Source: CAZNAQ01 sp964585585 (GTDB lineage: Bacteria; Patescibacteriota; Patescibacteriia; Patescibacteriales; JAGXOH01). Taken from it: a stretch of DNA of 24,535 bases. Below the pieces are notes generated by a model. It had not been told where the DNA came from. It worked only from the letters and a program-made list of their open reading frames with translations, and did no database searches. Below are positions 13,089 to 19,924 of this stretch, in pieces. The position numbers and the translations under genes are program-made. The stretch lies in NCBI GenBank assembly GCA_964585585.1, contig CAZPEL010000013.1, forward strand, positions 1 to 24,535, given 5' to 3'. Each line of letters opens with the position of its first letter. The stretch's first letter is position 1.

Positions 13089-13499
13089 TTAGGTTTTAAG
13101 CTTCTCCAGGCCGGAGAAGACAAGAGTGAAAGAGACCAGACCGTATAAAATCGGCCCAAAAGCCATTTTAGTGTCGATTATTTGGAACAAGGCCTGTAAG
13201 CCCTGCTTATTGGCCGCCTCCACCTGAGGAGAGGCGAAACAAACCGCAATAAGCAGCAACAAACCCAAGACACCGGTAAAAAAATAAACGCTTCCTTGGA
13301 ATGTTCTACTTCTTGTCCAGGGGGCAAGGATAACCAAGGCACCGCCCAAAAGACCAACCAGTCCGGTCACCGGATTAAAGACTAAGCCGGAAACGGCGGA
13401 GCTTTGCAGCCAGGGGATTAAAACGCTTATCACCAGAAGAACGCCCAAAATTACCGGGGCCAATCTGTCCTGATCGAACATCTCTTTAATACTCATCAT
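13089..13499 (-). CDS. Four-helix membrane protein, subfamily B copy 1
   Basis: 136 aa, no recognised family. Helices are about 13-31, 45-61, 69-88 and 112-130. After helix 1 it has IPWLQ, then SGLVFNPVTGLVGLLGG leading into helix 2, a basic TRSRT turn, and SVYFFTG opening helix 3. These match the gene at 14251-14730 (LPWVQ, SGFSFNPITAAFGFFGG, IRDIRIR, SVYLGVG) in order and spacing, so the two are paralogs. They differ from subfamily A by the FNPxT motif, although the LPW turn and helix-2 GG are shared by all four. The start at 13499 is set by an AGGAGG 7 nt upstream. It is an independent unit with a consensus promoter and terminator. Confidence 0.8.
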   Translation of the reverse strand: MMSIKEMFDQDRLAPVILGVLLVISVLIPWLQSSAVSGLVFNPVTGLVGLLGGALVILAPWTRSRTFQGSVYFFTGVLGLLLLIAVCFASPQVEAANKQGLQALFQIIDTKMAFGPILYGLVSFTLVFSGLEKLKT

Positions 13500-13504
13500 A
13501 AACT

Positions 13505-13532
13505 CCCTCCTTTTTTTACTGTTAAAAGAACT
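13505..13532 (-). promoter_or_regulatory. Conserved leader box and SD of gene B1
   Basis: The transcript reads AGTTCTTTTAACAG, a run of A, then GGAGGG just before the ATG. It is a member of the four-copy leader motif. A 9-bp hairpin lies upstream at 13543-13564. Confidence 0.6.
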
Positions 13533-13570
13533 AAAAAACTGTTGATCTTATTTTTCAATAAAATCAAGTT

Positions 13571-13599
13571 ATTATAAAAATTTTTTTGTCTTTTGTCAA
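13571..13599 (-). promoter_or_regulatory. Consensus promoter of gene B1
   Basis: TTGACA (13594-13599), a 17-bp spacer and TATAAT (13571-13576). The -35 box touches the T-tract of the A2 terminator. Confidence 0.85.
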
Positions 13600-13627
13600 A
13601 TAAAAGAGAGGTTCGATCGAACCTCTC
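13600..13627 (-). terminator. Terminator of gene A2 (perfect 22-bp palindrome)
   Basis: A perfect palindrome at 13606-13627 (core AGGTTCGATCGAACCT) is followed on the minus strand by TTTTATTTGACA, so the T-tract merges with the B1 promoter. A smaller GGCCAAAAGGCC-type hairpin lies at 13655-13666, nearer the stop. Confidence 0.75.
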
Positions 13628-13670
13628 CGAAAAAAAGGACTTTGAGAATAATAAGGCCTTTTGGCCCTTT

Positions 13671-14120
13671 TTATTTTTTGGCTGAGACTATCCCGGCCAA
13701 TCCGTTAACAACCAGCCCTATAGCGGCCAAAAAATAAAAATAAAAACCGACCCCGGCCGCTTCTTTGACCACATCCAGAACATCCAAATTCATGCCTTGG
13801 AAAGGGCCTTCCTTAATGTTTAAACTGGGAAAGGAAGAGGCCTTGATATAAATAAACACAAGGACCAAAACACCCACAACGGCACAAATAAAACTGCTGA
13901 GGCCGTCATTTTTAATAAAGGAACTTCCGATTGCCATCAGTCCCCCGACAGCGGCCATGGCCATCATTGTCTCGCTAATACTGGATCCGGATATCGAAAC
14001 ATCCATACCAAAAGAATGAACAGTAAACCAAGGCAAAAAAACACTGGCCAACAAAAGAGCGCCGAAGACAATGGCAACAGCACGCCTTGTATCAACATAA
14101 AAACTAGAATCAGTGGACAT
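13671..14120 (-). CDS. Four-helix membrane protein, subfamily A copy 2
   Basis: 149 aa, no recognised family. Helices are about 13-30, 52-69, 75-93 and 117-144. It carries FLPWFTVHSFGMDVSISG after helix 1, AAVGG in helix 2, SSFIKND before helix 3 and GVGFYFYF with NGLAGI in helix 4. These match the gene at 12467-12916. A weakly hydrophobic outer loop (about 94-115) sits between helices 3 and 4. Both ends are predicted cytoplasmic. A strong SD (AAGGAGG) lies 6 nt before the ATG. It is its own transcription unit between B2 and B1. Confidence 0.8.
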   Translation of the reverse strand: MSTDSSFYVDTRRAVAIVFGALLLASVFLPWFTVHSFGMDVSISGSSISETMMAMAAVGGLMAIGSSFIKNDGLSSFICAVVGVLVLVFIYIKASSFPSLNIKEGPFQGMNLDVLDVVKEAAGVGFYFYFLAAIGLVVNGLAGIVSAKK

Positions 14121-14125
14121 TTTAA

Positions 14126-14146
14126 CCTCCTTTTTGTTAAAGAACT
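14126..14146 (-). promoter_or_regulatory. Conserved leader box and SD of gene A2
   Basis: The transcript reads AGTTCTTTAAC followed by AAAAAGGAGG, with 6 nt to the ATG. It is a clear member of the four-copy leader motif. Confidence 0.65.
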
Positions 14147-14186
14147 GTTTTTTGTTTGCTTAAAATTCCAAAATAAACTTATTCTT

Positions 14187-14215
14187 TTTATAATCGTTAT
14201 TTCTTGATCTGTCAA
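14187..14215 (-). promoter_or_regulatory. Promoter of gene A2
   Basis: TTGACA (14210-14215), a 17-bp spacer and TATAAA (14187-14192). The -35 box overlaps the end of the B2 terminator T-tract (TTTTTTATTTGACA). Confidence 0.85.
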
Positions 14216-14243
14216 ATAAAAAAGGGCCAATTTCAGCCCTTTT
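14214..14243 (-). terminator. Terminator of gene B2
   Basis: An 8-bp perfect stem (AAAAGGGC / GCCCTTTT) with an 8-nt loop is followed on the minus strand by TTTTATT. It begins 7 bp after the stop at 14251. Confidence 0.88.
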
Positions 14244-14250
14244 AAAAAAT

Positions 14251-14730
14251 TTAATCTTTTCCTGCCAGTAGTTGCGCCGCTCCGAAAAGAGAAATGGCCA
14301 AAGCGGAAAAGCAATACAGAAAAGCCCCGCAGCCGATCACCTCATTTATGAAACCCAGGAACGCCTGCGCTTTAGTCTGCCCGACAGGGATATGGGAACC
14401 CAAAATAATAGCTTGTACCACTAAAAAAAGGATAAAAGCAAAGAATCCCACTCCCAAATAAACACTGGCTCTGATCCTAATATCCCGGATAAAGGAAGCT
14501 ATCAACACCAGAATGCCGCCGAAAAAACCGAAGGCGGCGGTGATAGGATTAAAACTAAATCCGGAGATCTCGGGTGCATCCCCCAACAACCAGGGAAAAT
14601 CCTGAACCCAGGGCAGGAACAAACTCATAAAAAGTAAAGCTCCCAGGGCTTGAACAAAAACTCCCTGAACCTGAACGCTTTCCGTAAAGCTCATAAAATC
14701 AATCAGATCACCATCATCCTTGGAAACCAT
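14251..14730 (-). CDS. Four-helix membrane protein, subfamily B copy 2
   Basis: 159 aa, no recognised family. An acidic N-terminus (MVSKDDGDLIDF) of about 22 residues is longer than in the paralog. Helices are about 23-41, 64-81, 88-110 and 132-154. Shared B motifs are FLPWVQ, SGFSFNPIT, FFGG.LVLIASFIR and ASVYLGVG. The loop after helix 1 is longer (DFPWLLGDAPEI) than in copy 1. It is the first gene of the array in transcription order and begins directly after uvrD without an intervening terminator. It has a promoter, SD (AAGGAGG, 5 nt from ATG) and terminator. A hairpin in the leader (14765-14793) has a stem of about 12 bp. Confidence 0.8.
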   Translation of the reverse strand: MVSKDDGDLIDFMSFTESVQVQGVFVQALGALLFMSLFLPWVQDFPWLLGDAPEISGFSFNPITAAFGFFGGILVLIASFIRDIRIRASVYLGVGFFAFILFLVVQAIILGSHIPVGQTKAQAFLGFINEVIGCGAFLYCFSALAISLFGAAQLLAGKD

Positions 14731-14734
14731 AAAA

Positions 14735-14755
14735 CCTCCTTTTTTTTAAAGAACT
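14735..14755 (-). promoter_or_regulatory. Conserved leader box and SD of gene B2
   Basis: The transcript reads AGTTCTTTAA, six A, then GGAGG just before the ATG. It is a clear member of the four-copy leader motif. Confidence 0.65.
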
Positions 14756-14810
14756 TCCGGTTGTGATTTCTTTCTTGATAAGAAAAAGAAATCTTATTAA
14801 CTTATCTCGA

Positions 14811-14839
14811 TTTGTATAAAATTTTTTTGTGTTTGTCAA
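14811..14839 (-). promoter_or_regulatory. Promoter of gene B2
   Basis: TTGACA (14834-14839) lies 5 bp past the uvrD stop. At 17 bp the -10 reads TACAAA, with TATACA two bases upstream as an alternative. The -35 is strong and the -10 is uncertain. Confidence 0.6.
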
Positions 14840-14844
14840 TCGAA

Positions 14845-17340
14845 TCATAATGCTTCCCCTATCTCGTCAATATATTGCTTGTCTATCAGATCCAAAAACG
14901 GGCTTTTTATCAAAGGCCGATTATAATCATCGAACTGACTGTAACTCAAAAAAATTCTCTTTCTGGCCCGGGTTAAACTGACATAAAAAAGCCGCTTTTC
15001 CTCCTCCAGGTCCGAGGTCTTGCTTCTTATGGGAAATTTATAATCATTCAAGCCCACGATGAAGATATAATCAAACTCCAAACCCTTAACCTGGTGCGGA
15101 GTTACTATGGGCACTTCCCCTTTTTCCAAAGCCAAAAAATCCACCCCCTTATTAAAAGAGGCGTAATGAATAAGCTCCCGCAAGACCTCCTCCGCCGGCC
15201 TTTGTGTATCATCCTTTTGCTTAAATAAATTAACCAGCTGTTCAATAGATAAAGATCTCTCCTCTTTTCTGTTGTCTTGTTCATAAAAATCCTTTAATCC
15301 GGATTCTTGCCAAATATATTCCAAGGCCCGGGGCGGTCTTTTTTCTTTTATCTTTTCCTGCCAGGTATTGATAAGGTTGGCCAATTTAAGAAACTTGGCC
15401 GAATATTTTCCGAAAAGTTTAACCCTGGCTTGATGATCCTTTTTTAAATTTTCCACTAAAATGCCCAAAAGGTCCACTGTGGCCAATACATCATCCTTGG
15501 CGTCATGAGTGGCCCGGGCCAAGCCCAAATTCTCGGCCAAAGTGGTCAATTTATAATTCTCTGATGTTAACAGTCTTCGGGACAGGTCCAAAGTGTCATA
15601 AAATTCCTTGAAATCAAATTCCACGCCATGCCTTTTTCCGTTCTCGGCCAAAATGGACAGATCAAAAATAATATTATGGCCGGCCACCATATCTCCGCCT
15701 ATAAAATCCTTTAATTCCCGCAAAACCTCCGCCGGTTCCCGGCCGTTCTCCTGCAAAAATTCGTCGGTCAGGCCGTGCACTTCGGCCGAAGATCCGACCG
15801 GACGAGTGTTTTTCACAAAAAAATGAAAATCCTTGCCCGGCTTGCCGTTGACCACCTCCACGGCATATATCTGGATAAGTTCGTCCTTTAAGACATTAGT
15901 GCCGGTAGTTTCGGTGTCCAAAACTATTATCCGGCCTTCGTCCCAGCCCCTGATCAGATTCTCAAAGGGTTCATTGAAATTATAATTCTTAAAATTCAAA
16001 AAATCGGAGACCTTTAAAGCTATGGACTCGCCCTCGTCCCGAATATTCTTAATAGTGGCCGGTCCGATATTGCGAGCCGGCCTTTTAACCACTCGATAAG
16101 CACTTTCCAGATCAAAGCGGTTAAAAATGATCTTTAAATAAGCATAAATATCTTTAACCTCTTGTTTGCGGAAAAATTCATATTTATCCACGGTTATATG
16201 GGAAATGTTTTTCTGGCTAAAAACCTCGGCTATTCTTTTGATCAAATAATTGGTCCGGGAGAGAACGGCTATACGGGACCCGGGGTCTTGCTCCCTTAAG
16301 GTTTTAATATTGGAAACAACCCAATCCACTTCCTCCCGGAAATTATAGCCGCGAAAAACCTCAATGCATTTTTTATCCCGGGAATCCCCTTGGTCAAAAG
16401 AGTTCATTTCCTTGGTAGTGGAATGATCCAAGCTCTTTAAAAAGGACTTCACTGCTTCCAGAATATTTTGATCAAACCTATAATTGGTTTCCAAATGGAA
16501 CTCCCGGCATTTCGGAAAGTGATGTTTGACCAAATTCCTTATGAAAAAAGGCCGGGAACCCCGCCAGGTATAAATGGTCTGGTCCAAGTCCCCGATAAAA
16601 GAAATGTTCCTGTGGGTTTTGGCCAGCTCCTTGACCACCAAGTATTCGGATAAATGAGTATCCTGGAATTCATCCACCTGAATAAATCTGAATCTTCGGG
16701 ACCATTTCTTCCTGATCTTTTGATTTGTACACAAAATTTGTACAGTTAAAAAAACCAATTCATCAAAATCCAGGGCGTTCTGTTCCTCCAGGGACCGGCG
16801 GTATTCCTCCCCTATCTGGATCAGGGTGTCATCGATGTTATACTCCCCGACTTGGCAACCTATATCCTTTTCTATCTTGTTAAGCCGATATTTATACAAA
16901 CGAAAAAATATATTGTTCAAGTAACTCTTCCTGGATTCAATTCCGTTGTTCCATAAAGAATATTCCGGATATTTTTCCAAAACTCCCTCCAAGACTTCCA
17001 TCCTTTCCTCTTCGTCAAAAATAATAAAATCCGAAGCCACCCCAACTGTTTCCGCCTCGGCTCGAACCAAATAAGCGCAAAAACCATGAAAGGTCTTTAT
17101 GGTCAAAGCGTCCACTACTTCTTTTTCCGTGATTCGTTTCTTTAATTTTTCCATCATTTCTTCGGTTGCCCGGTTAGTAAAAGTTAAGCACAGGATCTCT
17201 TCCGGTTTGATGCCTTTTTCCAGGGCCTTGACCACCCTCTCCGTTAAAACCGTGGTCTTGCCGGTGCCGACCGGAGCTGAAATAAGATTCACTCCTTCCA
17301 CTTGGTCTATAATTTTTTGTTGTAATTCGTTGAAAACCAT
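14845..17340 (-). CDS. UvrD/PcrA-type helicase with an internal DnaQ-like 3'-5' exonuclease domain
   Basis: 831 aa. Superfamily 1A helicase motifs appear in order: Q motif FNELQQKI, Walker A APVGTGKTT (22-30), Walker B FIQVDEFQD (219-227), motif III QTIYTWRGS (254-262), motif V TPHQVKGLEFDYIF (747-760) and motif VI RLFYVSLTRARKR (783-795). The 2B-domain landmark KRPARNIGPATIKNI is at 419-433. Between that and motif V, residues 468-635 form a DEDDh exonuclease: VLDTETTG (D475, E477), AGHNIIFD (D560) and the H612/D617 pair in HDAKDD. All catalytic residues of both enzymes are present. It is probably a repair or replication-restart motor that can degrade the 3' strand. The gene ends the ZIP/GH130/ygjP series and terminates in UGA. 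Confidence 0.93.
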   Translation of the reverse strand: MVFNELQQKIIDQVEGVNLISAPVGTGKTTVLTERVVKALEKGIKPEEILCLTFTNRATEEMMEKLKKRITEKEVVDALTIKTFHGFCAYLVRAEAETVGVASDFIIFDEEERMEVLEGVLEKYPEYSLWNNGIESRKSYLNNIFFRLYKYRLNKIEKDIGCQVGEYNIDDTLIQIGEEYRRSLEEQNALDFDELVFLTVQILCTNQKIRKKWSRRFRFIQVDEFQDTHLSEYLVVKELAKTHRNISFIGDLDQTIYTWRGSRPFFIRNLVKHHFPKCREFHLETNYRFDQNILEAVKSFLKSLDHSTTKEMNSFDQGDSRDKKCIEVFRGYNFREEVDWVVSNIKTLREQDPGSRIAVLSRTNYLIKRIAEVFSQKNISHITVDKYEFFRKQEVKDIYAYLKIIFNRFDLESAYRVVKRPARNIGPATIKNIRDEGESIALKVSDFLNFKNYNFNEPFENLIRGWDEGRIIVLDTETTGTNVLKDELIQIYAVEVVNGKPGKDFHFFVKNTRPVGSSAEVHGLTDEFLQENGREPAEVLRELKDFIGGDMVAGHNIIFDLSILAENGKRHGVEFDFKEFYDTLDLSRRLLTSENYKLTTLAENLGLARATHDAKDDVLATVDLLGILVENLKKDHQARVKLFGKYSAKFLKLANLINTWQEKIKEKRPPRALEYIWQESGLKDFYEQDNRKEERSLSIEQLVNLFKQKDDTQRPAEEVLRELIHYASFNKGVDFLALEKGEVPIVTPHQVKGLEFDYIFIVGLNDYKFPIRSKTSDLEEEKRLFYVSLTRARKRIFLSYSQFDDYNRPLIKSPFLDLIDKQYIDEIGEAL

Positions 17341-17349
17341 AAATTACAT

Positions 17350-17428
17350 GATATTAGATATTGGATACTGGATATTGGGCACAGTGGTAAATTGATTGTC
17401 TAATATCCAATTACCAATATCAAATATC
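17350..17428. repeat. Inverted repeat of ATATCCAATATC words
   Basis: Arms at 17350-17376 and 17402-17428 are inverted copies matching at about 23 of 27 positions. The right arm overlaps the last three codons of ygjP. The word GATATTGGATACT (17356-17368) is the exact complement of 3832-3844 in the rplQ-rplM spacer, so this is a dispersed repeat. Confidence 0.6.
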
Positions 17429-17983
17429 AAATTTCCAATTCCTTAACTCTTTCCTCCTCTCTGTATGGTCGGGAATTACTTTTTCCACTAACCTCCAAAA
17501 ATCAACCGAATGATTCATCTCCCGCAAATGGCAGAGTTCATGCACGATCACATAATCACACAAATGTTCCGGTAATTTTATCAATTTATAACTAAAATTC
17601 AAATTTCCCTTACTGGAACAGCTCCCCCATCTGGTCCTTTGATCCCGAATAGAAACCCTATGCACGGGAAAACCGTAAAAACTGTTGAAATATTCTAATT
17701 TTCGCCAAACCAACTTCCGGGCCGCCTCTTTATGGCCCAAATATTCCCGCCGGGCCCGGGCCGGCGGAACGATATCTTTTTGCTCCGGAACCTTGTTGTA
17801 AAGCCAATCCTTCTTGTCCGCCAAAAATTTCTCTCCCCGTTTTACCCCCATAAAAAAAGGAACCGTCAATACCACTTCTCCGGTGTTATAGACGGCTACC
17901 TTTATTTGCCTGGCTTTTTTGCTTTTTCGAATCCGGTAAAATATCTTTTTATCTCTAACGAGTAAAAACTTTTCTGATTTCAT
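17420..17983 (-). CDS. YgjP-like (DUF45) M48-type metal-dependent hydrolase
   Basis: 187 aa. It carries the family signature RTRWGSCSSKGNLNFSYK (116-133) followed by VIVHELCHLREMNHSVDFW (145-163). HELCH (H148, E149, H152) and H158 form the zinc site. Proteins of this family (YgjP, sometimes named WelM or annotated as putative UTP pyrophosphatase or SprT-like) are predicted metallopeptidases; substrates are poorly known. No signal peptide, so it is cytoplasmic. It lies 13 bp after a GH130 gene and 79 bp before uvrD, suggesting cotranscription. The last residues (FDI and the UGA stop) lie inside a dispersed inverted repeat, so the original C-terminus may have been replaced by repeat sequence. 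Confidence 0.88.
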   Translation of the reverse strand: MKSEKFLLVRDKKIFYRIRKSKKARQIKVAVYNTGEVVLTVPFFMGVKRGEKFLADKKDWLYNKVPEQKDIVPPARARREYLGHKEAARKLVWRKLEYFNSFYGFPVHRVSIRDQRTRWGSCSSKGNLNFSYKLIKLPEHLCDYVIVHELCHLREMNHSVDFWRLVEKVIPDHTERRKELRNWKFDI

Positions 17984-17996
17984 TTAGGAATAAATT

Positions 17997-19904
17997 TTAA
18001 TCCAATTCCTTTAATAATTTGGTCAACTGGACCACGGCCACGCCGGTTACTTCATCTGCGGCTCCATAATAGACATAAAGATTGTTTTTGATCTTTTCCG
18101 CTCCGCAAGGAAAGACCACATTGGGCACCAAGCCGTTCTTTTCATAATCGGCCAGGGGTTCAAAGATGGGATAATCGATCCGGCTCTTGATCTTTCGGGG
18201 GTCCTTAAGGTCCAAAAGTATAGCACTGACCCGATAAATGGAATCCTTTTCCGAGATCCCGTGGTAGAGCATAAGCCAACCCTTTTTGGTCTTTAGGGGC
18301 GGACAAGACAGTCCCACTCTCTTGCCGTCCCACCTACCTTTTCTGGGTTTGACCAGATCGGTATTTTGAAGTTCGCTCCTATCCTTAAAATTCAAATTAT
18401 CGGCCAAAGAAACATCAATACTGTTCTGCAATCTGTGAAAAATGGCATACTTGCCCTTGACCTTTTCCTCTAAAATACAAGCATCCTTGTCATCACTACC
18501 CGGAGGCGAGATCAACCTGGGCTTGTCCCAATTCCACTTTTTCTCCAAAAAATCATCTACCTTGATCCGGGTCATGGCTACTTGAGGTACTTGCACTCCG
18601 TTAAAAGCGGTATAAAGCATATAAATATGATCGCCTATCTTGGTCAAACGCGGATCCTCGCAGCCGGAATTGCCGCCTTCTATTTTTTTGACCTCAAACT
18701 CTTCTCTGGGGGTATAAATAGGATAATCCAACCTTTCCTCTATACTTACCCCGTCCTTGCTCCGAGCATAACCCAGAACCGAAGTATTGTCATCAGACAT
18801 AGCCCGATAAACCAAATGCACTTGATTGTTGAGTTTTATGGTTCCCGGATTAAATACGGCCTTGCTTTCCCAATGATTGTCCTTTATGGGTTTCAAAATA
18901 GGTCCTCCCGGCACCCGCTTCAATTTAACCGGATCCGAGGGCGGGGCCATCATTTCCTTTAACAACTTCTTCAGGTCAAAACTGGCCATGCAACAACTGG
19001 TATCAGCGGCGCCGTAATACAAATACAGATTATCTTTGTCCGCCCTGACTCCGCTGGGGAAAACTATATTGGGCACCTCTCCGTGCAATTCATAATTCTC
19101 CTGGGGATTCAAGAGAGTGGTCTTGGTGCGACCTATGATCTTCAAGGGGTCCTTCAAGTCGAGTAAAACCGCCTCTACTCCAAAGGAGGGGTTGGGGCTG
19201 AAATAATTTTTGATATAAGAATAAACTATCAACCAACCCTTGGCGGTCTTGATCGGCTGCGCTCCCACTTCTACTTGATCCGAGGGCCGTTTTTGTAAAG
19301 ACAAATTATAGGTATTGATATCGGCCCGCCATTTATGCCAATAAGCTTCATCCCAAATATCGCTTTCCTTGTCGAACTGGGCCAAACATATCTTGGAAGG
19401 CGGAATATCGGTATCCACGGTCAAAATAGCCCAATATTTACCCTTGATCTTTTCCGGAAACAAACTCATGGCCTTGGAATTAAAGGGAGTAACCAATCGT
19501 TTTTTTTCTATATTCTTTAAGTCCCGGGAAATGGCCACCGCTATCTTGATGCCATTCGGAGTAAAGGGGTATTCGGAAACAGCGGTATAAAAAATATAGT
19601 ATTTACTACCCAATTTCACCACCCGCGGATCCTCACAACCGAATTTTTCCCAGCCGAACTCCGGCCGAATGAATTGCTCCCGGGAAGTGAATTTTATGCC
19701 GTCCTTGCTCTTGGCCCGGCCGACAGTGGAGAGCTTCATGTCGGTTCCGGCATGATGAATATCCGGGGACATGGCCCGATAGAACATATGAATTTCCCCG
19801 TTGTGCTCCACCGGACAACCATTAAAACTGGCCACCGCTTCCCAACTATTGTTTTGATTGGGTGACAACAAGGGATTTTTGGGATGACGCTTAGCTATAA
19901 CCAT
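17997..19904 (-). CDS. Tandem double GH130-type glycosidase/phosphorylase
   Basis: 635 aa made of two five-bladed propeller domains of GH130 type (about 1-318 and 325-635). GH130 enzymes are beta-mannoside phosphorylases or beta-1,2-mannosidases. Each half starts with a WE..ASFN/WE..AVFNP strand and FYRAMS/VYRAMS and carries GCEDPR with the proposed catalytic Asp (D92 and D417). Each ends with the VPN.VFP.G...YYGAAD strand. The C-terminal half has EEKVKGKYAIFHR (H490, R491), the basic residues that bind phosphate in phosphorylases. In the N-terminal half the matching stretch is PEKIKGKYWAILTVD without His-Arg, so that half may be a hydrolase, a binding module or inactive. No signal peptide, hence cytoplasmic. 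Start at 19904, 20 bp after the next GH130 gene. Confidence 0.88.
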   Translation of the reverse strand: MVIAKRHPKNPLLSPNQNNSWEAVASFNGCPVEHNGEIHMFYRAMSPDIHHAGTDMKLSTVGRAKSKDGIKFTSREQFIRPEFGWEKFGCEDPRVVKLGSKYYIFYTAVSEYPFTPNGIKIAVAISRDLKNIEKKRLVTPFNSKAMSLFPEKIKGKYWAILTVDTDIPPSKICLAQFDKESDIWDEAYWHKWRADINTYNLSLQKRPSDQVEVGAQPIKTAKGWLIVYSYIKNYFSPNPSFGVEAVLLDLKDPLKIIGRTKTTLLNPQENYELHGEVPNIVFPSGVRADKDNLYLYYGAADTSCCMASFDLKKLLKEMMAPPSDPVKLKRVPGGPILKPIKDNHWESKAVFNPGTIKLNNQVHLVYRAMSDDNTSVLGYARSKDGVSIEERLDYPIYTPREEFEVKKIEGGNSGCEDPRLTKIGDHIYMLYTAFNGVQVPQVAMTRIKVDDFLEKKWNWDKPRLISPPGSDDKDACILEEKVKGKYAIFHRLQNSIDVSLADNLNFKDRSELQNTDLVKPRKGRWDGKRVGLSCPPLKTKKGWLMLYHGISEKDSIYRVSAILLDLKDPRKIKSRIDYPIFEPLADYEKNGLVPNVVFPCGAEKIKNNLYVYYGAADEVTGVAVVQLTKLLKELD

Positions 19905-19924
19905 AAATATATTCCAAATTAATT

